NCBI GenBank assembly: GCA_000818945.1
Contig: KN805418.1
Span: forward strand, 221,001-285,000
Reading direction: 5' to 3'
DNA: 64,000 bases
Origin: Schizochytrium sp. CCTCC M209059
Lineage: Eukaryota > Sar > Bigyra > Thraustochytrida > Thraustochytriidae
Part shown: positions 8,230-18,099 of the stretch, piece after piece
How the letters are laid out: each line of letters begins with the position of its first letter
Position numbering within the stretch: position 1 is the first letter of the stretch
The notes under the pieces: generated by a model
Databases searched by the model: none
What the model was told of the DNA's origin: nothing
Seen by the model: the letters and a program-made list of their open reading frames with translations, nothing else
Program-made: the position numbers and the translations under genes

Positions 8230-10446
8230 CTGTCGCCGCTGGTGAGGCTGGTGACGAGCGATGTGGTGGCGGCGGCCAGCGGCAAGGTCGTGGGCTTCGT
8301 GTACGAGGTCGACGCCGCGAGCGGGCGCGACGTGGTGTTTCACCTGGACGTGAGTGGGTCGGAAAACCTGGAACTGCGCGAAGGCACGGGCCGCATGAAG
8401 AAAACGAGCATCGCAGGCGGCAGCCCGCGCACCGAGGTGGGCAAAGTCATGGTCACCGACAAGGATAAACCGTGGTCGCTGCAGTGCAGATACACGTGGA
8501 CGGAGAAGGAGACAACCTCCAAGGAAGTGGCGAGTGGGATCGTGCTGGAAACCACCGACATGTGGACCAAAGGGCGGTCCATGACGGCCATCGAGTACAC
8601 GCTCCGTTCGTCGCTGCACAAACGGGTTGTCTTCACGATGGACTTTTCGGGCAGCGAGAATCTCGACCTGGCGACGGGCGGGCTCAAGCTCCGCACGGTG
8701 GTGGAGCCAACGTCAACAGCTACGGTAGGTTATCTGCAAGTCATCAACCCTATGCTGCAGTGGAAGCTCAAGTGCGAGTATCAGTGGTCCGAGGAGCTGC
8801 CGGACCGACCCGTGGTCGGGCGTCCTGAGCGTCGCGAGCTGAGCCCTGGTATTGTGCTCATTACCACGCGGACCGAAACTGGCGGAGCTGACGCCTTTCG
8901 CTACCAGTTGGCGTGCTCCAAAAATGCGGTCATCGACTTTCGTCTCGACTGCTCGGACAGCACCAACGTTGCGCTGAAAGATAACGAGTCTTCGGCAAAG
9001 CTTCGTACAGTGGTGCAGCCATGGGATCGGGTCGACGTGGGCACGATTGTTGTAACGAACCCAGCCAAGCCATGGTCGCTCAAGTGCAAGTTCTCATGGA
9101 CGGAGCGGCCACCCAAACCGCCAACCTTTGCAGCTTCATCGCCAGGTACTAATGCTGCAAGCAGTAGTGGAGGAACCGACGATGCCAGTGGGGCTGCGGT
9201 GGATGCTATCACAGAGCACATTTCATCGCTGGACGTCTCGGAGGACGACAATCCGCAGATCAACGTCTTTCACGTCGAACGAAGTTCTTCGGGTGCGCTC
9301 GACGGTGATGATGCGCAGCGGACACTTGGATCCGCCACCATGGATCCTCGTGTGTCCTCTGCGGTTGCACTTCCATCGCGACCAGCACCGGGACTTTCAT
9401 CTTCTGCGCCCGAGCATGCACCAAGCGCGCAGCCTCCGGTGCGCTCGGCCCCTGCGATTTCTGCAGAAGGTCCGGGCGCTTCATCCGGCCCTTCATCGTC
9501 ACCCGTGTCATCGCCAGCACCAGCACCAGCACCAGCACAAACACAAACAGAAACACAAGCACCGGCAGAAAAACAAGCACAAGCACAAGCTTCTACCGCA
9601 AAGCCTGATGCGGGGCAATCTTCGTCGGCAGAAACGTCGGCGACGCGCCCGGGTGCGCCACTTTCTTCGCGCCGACCGGCACCGACGCCCTTGAACTTGG
9701 GTCAAGACAGCGCCAAGCTGGAACCGATCCCGCCACCGGGCGTGGCACTCCGCCAAACGTCTGTCTCGAGCGTTCAGTCGGAAGGTACAACGGCGCCACC
9801 AATTCATGTGTCAGTGCCGATGGCGCCACCAAAGCCTGAAAACGATTCGGGCGTTGCCGACAAGGACGAATCCTCGGCAGACTGCAAGGAGATTGCCTCA
9901 AACATATTTTTGACAACGCTGCGTATTCCAGGTGAACCCATGCGCATCCGCTACAAGCTGGAGGTACGCAAACCTGCCAAAGTGACGTTTCGTGGTGACT
10001 TTTCGGGATCAACGAATTTAGCGCTCAAAGATGAGGATTCCCCCTTGAAACGCGAGGTTGTGGTGGAGCCCTTTAAAGCCACGACTGTGGCCGAGTTACG
10101 TCTTATCGACTGGAGTCCGAGCACGAATTGGTCTCTTCGGTGCAACTACACGTTTGAGGAGCAGGACGTGATGCTGGAGACGCGCGCACGACCTTCAATT
10201 TCTGGGGCATCTGACGCTGGATCTGCTGCCGGGGGCACGGAGGACGAGCTTTCCCAGTTCCTTGCTGGTCTCGGACTGTCCGAGTATCTGGCAGCCTTTC
10301 GCGCCGAGCAAGTCGACATGGTATTGCTCGAAGAGATGGCCGCTGACGAGCCGTCGTTGCGGGATACTCTGCGCGAGTTGGGCATTGCCAAGCTCGGCCC
10401 ACGCGAGAAAATCGTCACGGCCATGCGCAAGCGACGTGTACAGTAG
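8230..10446 (+). CDS. Four-repeat beta-domain protein with C-terminal SAM domain (5' exon missing)
   Basis: The frame is open from 7987 to 10446. The first in-frame ATG (8395) already lies inside the first repeat, so translation must start in an unplaced upstream exon. A candidate acceptor (GGGCAG, ending 8229) enters the frame in phase 0 just before the repeat. Four related units of about 90 aa are seen. Three are contiguous from about 8230 to 9110 and a fourth follows a 250-aa Pro/Ser/Ala/Gln-rich linker at about 9880-10170. Each has a cue near FSGSENLDL, then VVEP and a W-x-LKC-x-Y-x-W ending. The last about 65 aa form a SAM domain (LSQFLAGLGLSEYLAAF to GPREKIVTAMRK). SAM domains usually mediate oligomerisation or binding. 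The repeat family is not recognised, and a scaffold role is inference. Confidence 0.75.
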   Translation: MSPLVRLVTSDVVAAASGKVVGFVYEVDAASGRDVVFHLDVSGSENLELREGTGRMKKTSIAGGSPRTEVGKVMVTDKDKPWSLQCRYTWTEKETTSKEVASGIVLETTDMWTKGRSMTAIEYTLRSSLHKRVVFTMDFSGSENLDLATGGLKLRTVVEPTSTATVGYLQVINPMLQWKLKCEYQWSEELPDRPVVGRPERRELSPGIVLITTRTETGGADAFRYQLACSKNAVIDFRLDCSDSTNVALKDNESSAKLRTVVQPWDRVDVGTIVVTNPAKPWSLKCKFSWTERPPKPPTFAASSPGTNAASSSGGTDDASGAAVDAITEHISSLDVSEDDNPQINVFHVERSSSGALDGDDAQRTLGSATMDPRVSSAVALPSRPAPGLSSSAPEHAPSAQPPVRSAPAISAEGPGASSGPSSSPVSSPAPAPAPAQTQTETQAPAEKQAQAQASTAKPDAGQSSSAETSATRPGAPLSSRRPAPTPLNLGQDSAKLEPIPPPGVALRQTSVSSVQSEGTTAPPIHVSVPMAPPKPENDSGVADKDESSADCKEIASNIFLTTLRIPGEPMRIRYKLEVRKPAKVTFRGDFSGSTNLALKDEDSPLKREVVVEPFKATTVAELRLIDWSPSTNWSLRCNYTFEEQDVMLETRARPSISGASDAGSAAGGTEDELSQFLAGLGLSEYLAAFRAEQVDMVLLEEMAADEPSLRDTLRELGIAKLGPREKIVTAMRKRRVQ

Positions 10447-11237
10447 AATCGGGGCAATAACTTCCTTTTCTTTTTTTCTCTTCCCATTTTGCCCTTTTCC
10501 CCCGCCTCCTTTTTCCAACTTCAAAGTCATGTGCGAATCTTTATTACTCATTCCACCTTCTAACCTTGATGCTCCCTCAAGCCGGCCGGGCAAAGTAGGA
10601 TGTCCTTTGCATGCATCAAAACACTGCATTTCTGCACGATGGAAATGCAGAGCTGCTCGCGTATTGGCGTTTCGTATCATTCAGTAGCGCATGTAGGTAG
10701 GTAGGTCGGTAGGTCGTACAAGTTGTAAGTAAAAAAAAAGTGAGGATCGTTCGGTATATACGTCTCACAAATCGGGCGAGACTTGCGCGGAGCAAGGGAC
10801 AACGCGAAGCTATCTCTTGTTGGGGGAGGTGTATTTGTGACTCGCAAATAGTTCACAAACTGAGCAAGACGCAATCGAAAATGGGACAACAATGAACCAT
10901 TCTCTTTCTTGGGGGAAGGAACTCTGATTCACAAGCTCAACAAAACGTAGTCAAAAACAGACCGACGTAGAGTCACCTATTTGGGGGAACTGAGCGTGAT
11001 TCGCAAATGATTTACAAGCTGAGCAAGACGCAGTACGGGACGGTATCAAAATCAATGACAAGGCAATATAAAGTAAGAAAGGCTGTAGCGAGATGTGCTT
11101 CTTGCGGACAATGAAGGCAGGCAGGCAGGCAGGCAGGCGAGCAAACAGGTAGAGGAAAATTTTACAAGTAAAATGAGCGACCGCGCGGGAGGGGGTTATA
11201 TAGAGGAGGATCGACTCAAACTCTTTGGTCATGCCAA
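10447..11237. other. Intergenic region with degenerate tandem repeat
   Basis: This lies between the convergent 3' ends of the SAM-domain gene and the oxygenase gene. It contains a GTAGGTAGGT run near 10690-10705, three degenerate copies of an unknown element at 10803-11036 and a (GGCA)n run near 11115-11138. No gene is supported. Confidence 0.6.
10803..11036. repeat. Three degenerate tandem copies of a roughly 80-bp element
   Basis: The copies start near 10803, 10890 and 10965. Each has a TTGGGGGA block, then GTGATTCGCAAATGATTTAC-like sequence (positions 11-30 of the third copy are clearest), then ACAAGCTGAGCAAGACGCA. Copies differ at many positions, so the duplication is old. There is no coding potential. 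Confidence 0.65.
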
Positions 11238-12860
11238 TTAGGCACCCGATTGACTGCCATGAATAACCAACTTGGGGCGGTACTTCATTTCCGTGTAAAT
11301 GTGAAAGCTGCCTTCAGAGAGCGGCGGTGGCAGAGCAATGCCTGCGACATCTTCGGGCGCCTCATTAAGGGGGAAGACCCGGGTATCAGAGGACGACGAG
11401 GCGGTGGTGGTGGCTTTCTCATTTCCACTGTTCATTGCAGCAAGCGCGTCCGCAGAAGGTGCAGATGCCGAGGAGAGAAGACCAGGGGTGCAAGATGTAG
11501 GTTTGATCTCGTGGGCAAAGTCGAGGCGCTGGGACAGGGGAGCCTTGGGTGAGATGCCATCGTAAATGCTACGTTTGACCTGGGCCGGAAGGGGCTCGAT
11601 GCCGACGGGTTGATGATTGAGCCAGACGTTGGCCAGAAAGGTGATGCGACGGCGGTCCTTGGGAGGAACGAGCGCATTCGGCTTGAGGGAGCCCATTTCC
11701 TGGGTCGGGACAGAATGAGCCCTCGCAAAGGAGGATGGAACACCGTGCATGAGGCGGCCGTCAAAGACGAGATGACGGCCAGCCTGCGGATAGCAGACGG
11801 CCATGTTGCCAGGAATGGCGTCGGCCGTGTATTCAAAAGCAGCCTTTTCATTTGAATAGACGAGTGGGGTAACGACCGTGGGCGCGCCTTCGGCAGATAG
11901 GTACGTGACGGTGGAGAGCGCGGGTGAGACGTAGACGGCAGCGAGAGCAGAAAGCGTCTCGTCCTTGTCGATGTGGAAGGGGATGCTCGAAACCTCTTCT
12001 TCGTCCATCTCGTCAACGTCTTCGTCCTCGTCCTCGTCGTCAGCAGCCTGGGCGTCGTTCTTACTGGAGCGTTCGTCGCTGTTGCCATTGCGCTTGCTTT
12101 CGCTTTCGCTGCCGCTACCGGCGACTGGCCCGGTAGGACTACCGGCGCTCCCGGTGCTCTCGCTCCGGTTGCTTTTGTTGCAGGCATCGACACCGATATT
12201 GATAGTGTTTGCAGTGGTCGTCTTGGTGGTGATGTCGATTGTGTCGGTGGCGTTGGCGGTATCTGCTTTTGTCGGGGATGCCGGGATGCAACGGCGCTTT
12301 TGTGGAGTGGGCGCCATGGTTGCGGTTGCATCATCGGGTGCCGAGTCCGCATCCTCGTGGGTTTCCGTGGGGGCGTCGCGAAGCTGCACCCACCACTCGA
12401 CGCCACTCGTTTCGATGTCATAATCTGCGTCCTTGGTGTGTATCCTAAAGATGCGGCTCGCGAGGGCCTCGAGGACATTGTAGTCCTCGTGTTCCTCGTC
12501 GAGAATGTGGTCCATCTTTTTGGCAGGGATCCAAAAGGTGGCGTCAACCTCTTCCTCGCGTTTCGACAGCGCATCAAGCTTGCTGGATGCCTCCGTCACT
12601 GCGCGGAGGTACGCAGTTCCCTGTCCCTCGGCGTCTCCATCTTTCTCGGTCCTGCTGCGTTTCCGCTGCGGCGCGGGTTGTTGTTGTTGTTGGTGGTGGT
12701 CGTGCTCAGGGCCTGCACTCGGGTTTTCGTCTCCAGACTGAAGGACGTCCTCCCAAACCCGGCACTGAAAGGCGAGTTTCTTTGCGTAGGTGCCTTCCAC
12801 GCGGCCGTCTTCGTCGAGCGCCACGTCGAGCGCGGCGGCGTCCATGCTTGCCTGCTGCAT
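11238..12860 (-). CDS. 2OG-Fe(II) oxygenase-like protein with low-complexity insert
   Basis: A protein of 540 aa starting at an ATG (CAT 12858-12860); a second Met is at residue 6. An N-terminal block (FWIPAKKMDHILDEEHEDYNVLEALA to GVEWWVQL) precedes a Thr/Ser and acidic insert of over 100 aa. The catalytic half follows: FHIDKDETLSA gives the HxD pair near residue 293, RLMHGVPSS the distal His near 371, and RRRITFLANVWLNH the 2-oxoglutarate-binding Arg near 405. This order matches the double-stranded beta-helix oxygenases (prolyl hydroxylase-like and relatives). Substrate is unknown. The split of HxD from the N-terminal block by acidic low-complexity sequence is unusual. It points divergently away from the 16.7-kb gene across a long gene-poor region. 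Confidence 0.75.
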   Translation of the reverse strand: MQQASMDAAALDVALDEDGRVEGTYAKKLAFQCRVWEDVLQSGDENPSAGPEHDHHQQQQQPAPQRKRSRTEKDGDAEGQGTAYLRAVTEASSKLDALSKREEEVDATFWIPAKKMDHILDEEHEDYNVLEALASRIFRIHTKDADYDIETSGVEWWVQLRDAPTETHEDADSAPDDATATMAPTPQKRRCIPASPTKADTANATDTIDITTKTTTANTINIGVDACNKSNRSESTGSAGSPTGPVAGSGSESESKRNGNSDERSSKNDAQAADDEDEDEDVDEMDEEEVSSIPFHIDKDETLSALAAVYVSPALSTVTYLSAEGAPTVVTPLVYSNEKAAFEYTADAIPGNMAVCYPQAGRHLVFDGRLMHGVPSSFARAHSVPTQEMGSLKPNALVPPKDRRRITFLANVWLNHQPVGIEPLPAQVKRSIYDGISPKAPLSQRLDFAHEIKPTSCTPGLLSSASAPSADALAAMNSGNEKATTTASSSSDTRVFPLNEAPEDVAGIALPPPLSEGSFHIYTEMKYRPKLVIHGSQSGA

Positions 12861-15800
12861 ATTCTCGCAAGCAAGGCCACAGGGACTTACTTTTCCTGAC
12901 TGCTGCGCGCGCTAAGAAAGTAAGCGTGTGACCAAGGTCCTCGCTCGCTTGACGGGCCTAGAGAATGGAAATGGGCTCGCCGGCCCTCGATCGAACCAGC
13001 ACAGCTCTTTTGCAAAAGAAAGCAAGCAAGCAAGTAAGCAAGTAGTACGTACGTCTCTCTTCTGCTTTGCTTCACCGCACACGAGCGGCCCTGGCGCCAG
13101 CAGCGCAACCAGCCAGCCTGGTCGCCTCAGCTCTCACCGCACCTCTTGTTCACCGTTCGTTCACCGTTGCCTCGAGCGGGTCTGCTCGAGCCCTCGGCCA
13201 GGCAGGCTGCCTAGCTCCTGCTCGCGGCCTCTCTGAGTCGGGACGGGCCTCTTTCACCCTTTATCACTCTCGGCACGGACTCCGCTCGGGGTCTACCGGG
13301 TGTTTTTTTTTTGTAGCGAGCTCGTGCACGTCGCCTTTGGTGGTGCTGCTTCTGCTGCGCCTCTTGGTAAACCTGCCCTGCCACACCCTGGAGTTGGATT
13401 TGTTTGACCCTTGGGGTCGCCGTCGCCGTCGCCGTCGCTCGCGCGCTCGCTCGTGTCGCTATCGCTATCGCCGTGTTTGCTTTGCTTTCGCCGCGCCTGT
13501 GCAGACGGCGGCAGGAGCGACGCGCCTGGCTGCTCGCCGACGGCCGAGGCGAGGCGAGGCGAGCCGAGACGAGACAAGCTGAGGCGACCGGGCCGGGAGG
13601 GAGGATGGAAGCGAAGGACAGAGCGCGAGGCGGAAAGAAACGAGGACGCGGCACGAGGAAGACGAGGATGCCGCGACGGCCGTGGGTATAATATGGTATA
13701 GGATGTATGAGGCAGGATCGCGAGCCCCAACGATTTGGGCCACACGCTCGCTCGCGCTCGGAGCGGCAGCGGCAGCGGCAGCGGTTGCGGTAGCGGCACG
13801 AACGGACCCTGGTGGCAATGCCACACGATTCGCAGGCGCAGGCGGCAACGGCGCGGCGGTCACTGATTTGAAGAAAGGAGAATTGGCGGGAAAATGCTTT
13901 GCGCGACGCGGTGGCGCAGCATGGACGCGCGCTGGGAGCGGCGGAGGGCCAAGGAAGAAAGGAGGAGTGTAGTATCCCTGCCAGTGGCGAGCGAGGTCTG
14001 CGTCACCGCGTCACTGCGAGCCCGCGGTGTGGCAGCGGCGAATTGCGACCCGCGGGCGATCTCGCTCTCGTTCAAAAATTTGAATCCAAAAATAAATCCA
14101 ACCCACGAAAGCGACAGCGACGCCTCAAGACCGCAAATGCACACACGCAAACGCGCGAGACGAGAATGTGCCCTCGCGTCGCGTCGCTCGCCCGTTCGCT
14201 CCCTCCCTCGCGCACTCGGCCGCGCTCGGCCGCTCGCTCGGGCCTCTGCCGGGGCGCAGCCAAATCCTCGCAGTTCTGCCCTTCCAGTTCTGGTTCTGCT
14301 GGCGCTTCCAGCCGCCCCTGCGACACCGCTGCCTGCGGCGACCTCACCTGCGACCGAGAGTGCAAGCGCGACTGCGACTGCGAGCGGGCGCTGCTGCTGC
14401 GCGCGGGGAGACGACGCGGCCACTCGCTCGAGGCCGCGGTTCTGCGCAGGGACCTTCTCCACAAGTTGGTGTAGCGCAGCGCGCAAAAACATCGCCAGGA
14501 TCGCCATCCAGGGCGGCGGAGCAGATCCCGAGCGAGGGAGGGAGGACGGACGGGCGCTGCGAGCGATAGCGGCAGATCATCAAGGGTGGATGCAGCTGCA
14601 GCTGGCTCTGGAGCTGGCAGTGGTGGTGGATGCAGGCAAAGGGCGGCTGCGAAGGCGAACGATGTCCAAGAACGGATGGAGGATCAATTAACCCCAACTC
14701 GAAAACAAAAAAAAAAGAGCTACCTTGCGCAGCGTTCCGCATCGGTTCTTTAAAGGCTCCTCCATAGTTCTGTAAATGTTCTGTGTCGGTTCCCTGATTT
14801 GTTTAAGTGTTCTGAACGTTCTAGCTATCAACCCCCGGGCCGAGTGCACTGAATGATGATTATGATTGTGTGGTTTCGCAGGACTTCACTGCCAGTGGAT
14901 CCTCTTTCTTTTAAAGCCCGTACAGCTGCGCTCTCGCGTCAGGCCCGGTCGAAGCCGCGGTCGACCCTCAGGCTGGTGGTATGTGTACCAGTACTAGTAG
15001 GTCGCGCGAGCAAAGAGTTGCGAAGCAGCAGTGCCGCCAACAACAAACAAATCACCATTGCCGATATCATGAACAAGCACGCAGATTCGCGGAGGCCGGC
15101 GATGCGACCACATCCCACCGTTCCTGCACCAAGAAGTTCCTGCACAGCCAGCCAGCGCAGTGCTTTCCTTCCTCACCTCCTGCGGCACGCTTCGCGGAAC
15201 GAGGCCGCCGCTGCCGCCTTATTGGCTGCGACGGGCCCGCGGAAGACTACGGTGGACCGCCCCGGTCCGCACGAGTGCAATAAGGTGGGTCGCGCCCCTC
15301 GGTTGGCTACTACATTGAGGTCGGCGCGGGCGTGGCGTACGCGGGCAAGGTCAGCTTGGAGTTCAAGTTGTGGCGTTGAGGATAATGAAACTGTGATTTG
15401 ACTCGTGATGGCCGTCGTCCTCGTCGAGGAGCACGAGGACGAGGATGATGAACGAGGCGAGAATGTTGACGATCGTCGTGGCCACGAGGATCTCGCTTGG
15501 TCACCGCAGTGGAGTGCATGGAGCGGCTTGGAATGGGAGCTGAGCAGCGGCATTGCGGGAAAAGTGCTCGGCGTAGGAGACATGAACAGGAAGGAGGCCG
15601 CGGGCGTGTGGAGGGAGACGTGACCCACCGCCGCAGCCGCCTCTGCCAAGTCAGTCTGTCTGCTGCAGCCAGCTGCTCCGCTCTCCGGCCGCCCTCCTCC
15701 TCTCTAAAAGAGCGGCTGCAGCTGCGCTCGCTGCACTCTGCGCGGAGCCCGGTCCGGCGAGGCGGCTTCAAGTTGGCGCGGCTTGCCTTGGCGTGGCTTG

Positions 15801-16668
15801 GCTCGTGGCGTCTCGGTGCATCGCCGCGCGACCGGAGCAGGCCAGCCGGCGAGCGAGCGGGGTGGCTGGCGACGGCCCGGGGCTCGGCGCGCGAAGGAGC
15901 GAGGACCTTCACCGTTCTTGCTCCGGGGGCGAGGCCAGGCCGGGCCAAAGGCGCCGTCGTCGACGGCTGCTCCTTTCGTCTCGTGCGTCATTTCCTCTCA
16001 TCTCCCGCGGCCTCTTTCTCCAACTCCTCCTTCTCCTTCTCCTCCGCCTCGTCTTCGTCGCAGGGCAGCTCGGGCGCGTCTTCTCGCGGCAGCGACCTCG
16101 CCTGCGTCGCTCGCTCGCTCGGCTCCGAGGCCGCGCAGAGTCGCCTGCCCTGCCTCGCGCGGAAGGGCTCGACTCGAGTGCGCGGCGATCGCCGGTCGCA
16201 AGCAAGAGCAGGATCGCGAGTCGCCCTTCAATTCATTCTGTCGCACCTGCCTCCGCCGCCGCTGCTGCACGCCGCGCCGCCAGACTCCTAAGCGCAGACC
16301 GGGACGTCGCGACATTTCGCAGCGCAGCGCGCAGCGCGCAGAGCGCAGCGCAGAGCACAGCGGAGCGCAAAGCACGGCGGCGCAGAGGGTCTTCGCAGGT
16401 CGCGGCGGCGCGTGAGCCAAAGGTGCTCGCAGTGCAGCAGCAGCTGCGCGCAAAACATCTCGTGCGCTGAAAAGGCGATAGATAAAGCCCAAGCGACCTG
16501 AGCGCGGCTGCGCAGCAGACCAAGCTCGGTGGGTCGCGGTGGATCGGCCTCGTCGGAGTCCGCGAGCACGTCGCCCCGCGTAGCATACAGACGGGCCCTG
16601 GCGCGGCGAGGGCAGGCCAGCAGGCGCTGGCGAGCGAGCGCAGGCGGGAGGCCTCGAGAGAAAACAAA
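12861..16668. other. 3.8-kb GC-rich gene-free region between divergent genes
   Basis: Many long frames overlap here on both strands, but they are Arg/Ala/Ser/Pro-rich, mutually overlapping and lack any domain pattern, as expected when high GC removes stop codons. GAGC-, GCTCGC- and CGCAGAGCGCAG-type simple repeats are frequent (for example near 13545-13575 and 16320-16375). It probably contains 5' UTRs and promoters of the flanking divergent genes. I see no RNA gene. A spliced gene of small exons cannot be excluded. Confidence 0.5.
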
Positions 16669-17820
16669 ATGGGCACCGAGACCCGCGAAAAGCTCGTGGC
16701 CAGGCTCAAGGCCAAGGTGGAGAAGCGGCGGCAAGAGGCCGCGGTGAACTCCGTCGTCAAGACAGGCGCAGGGTGGAAGAGGCAGGCTTTCGTGCGCGTG
16801 TCAAACTTCGAGTTCGTGCCGAACTGCGTCGTCGTCCTGCGCGGCGCTTCGGTCACATGGACCTGCTGCTCGCAAGACTCTCTCCTCGGCCCCGAGGTCG
16901 AGACGCACCGCATCAAGTTCAAGGACCCGAGCTTTCCATGCTCCAAAGACCTCCGCAGCGGCGAGTCCTTCACGCTCACTTTTGAAAAGCCCGGCGTGTA
17001 CCCTTACTACTGCGCAAATTACAACTTTGTCATGGGCTGGGTCAAGGTCCTCGAGGACCAGCCGCAGCAAAAGAACACCAGCTCCGACGTTTCCTCAGCG
17101 GACCTCGAACGTATCGCTCGCGAGATTGGCATTTCCACTACCACCCATACCACCACCTCCACCTCCACCGGTAGCAGCGGTAGCAGCGGTAGCAGTGCAG
17201 CAGCCTCTGCCAAGCAAAATGACGCCAAGCGCAGGACCAAGACCAGCAAACGCTCGAAAAAGAAGATCTTGCATCGGGTCAGCACGGACTCCTCGGCGTC
17301 TTCTGGACCGGAGAACGACGACCTTTGCGCAGCTACCTTTACAACCAAAATGCCACGCTCGCCTTCTGCGTCCTCTGATGCGGACGCAGATGCGGACGCA
17401 GATGCGGACGCAGACAACACCACGTGCGGCGCGACCAAGAGACGGTCCACCGACTTTGACGACTTTTCTGAGAAAAAGAGCGAGGGCTCCTCTCACTCTA
17501 CGGCCCTTGCCGCTCTCGAGGACTTTCACGATCTCGATGACTCGAGTCATCGCCAAGGTCACCCCGACGATGAGGACCACGAGGAACACGTTCTCGAAGG
17601 CAAGGGCGACGAAGACGCTGTGTCTGCTACGCTCGACTTCGACGATTCCTTTGACTTTGCAGGCCTTGCCGAGGCTGGCGCACAAGCCCCTCGCGAACTC
17701 ATTGACGAGCAGCGTAGACTCGAGGAGGCCTTCGCCGCCGCTGCTGCCGTAGAGCGCGAGGCACAATGGATCGATGCACCTCGCCGCAAGCGTCGCAGTC
17801 GTCGCCAGCAACAACAACAG

Positions 17821-17879
<59 letters not shown>

Positions 17880-18099
17880 GGACGTCGGCGTGAGCCCCGA
17901 GGTGGCTCCTTCTTCTCCTCGTCCTCCTCGTCCTTCTCCTCAAGTTTCACCTGTTGCCTCGTCAGCGGAAATTACGGCAAAGCAAAAGCAAAAGCCAAAG
18001 ACACACAAAGTCAAGGAGATGACTGAACCTTTGAGCAGCGCGTTCGACCGCAAGGCCATCTGTGACCTGCTGTTGCAGAAATGGAATGAAGCTGCTTAA
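16669..18099 (+). CDS. Intracellular cupredoxin-like protein with altered copper site and polyQ
   Basis: A protein of 476 aa. The ATG sits in a good context (AAAACAAAATGG). Residues 40-128 form a plastocyanin/azurin-like fold: FVRVSNFEFVPNCVVVLRG, the first ligand His H80 (VETHRIKF), then PGVYPYYCANYNFVMGWVKV with C115 and M122. The His expected three residues after the Cys is Tyr118, so a normal type 1 copper site is unlikely. No signal peptide precedes it; the N-terminus is a charged helix. The remaining two-thirds is low complexity: Ser/Thr runs, a DADADA tract near residue 240, acidic stretches and 25 consecutive Gln. A short predicted helix ends the protein (AICDLLLQKWNEAA). The fold is recognised but the function is not; a non-redox binding role is inference. 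Confidence 0.7.
17806..17880 (+). repeat. CAG/CAA run encoding 25 Gln
   Basis: A mixed CAG and CAA tract in frame within the cupredoxin-like gene. The CAA interruptions suggest the tract is relatively stable or selected at protein level. Confidence 0.9.

Noticed and set aside
13860..14691. Opposing 215-aa and 265-aa frames
   Set aside because: They overlap almost fully on both strands, are Arg/Ala/Ser-rich and show no motif.
15310..16470. Several overlapping frames of 200-260 aa
   Set aside because: Low complexity with all frames open because of high GC; no evidence for one over another.
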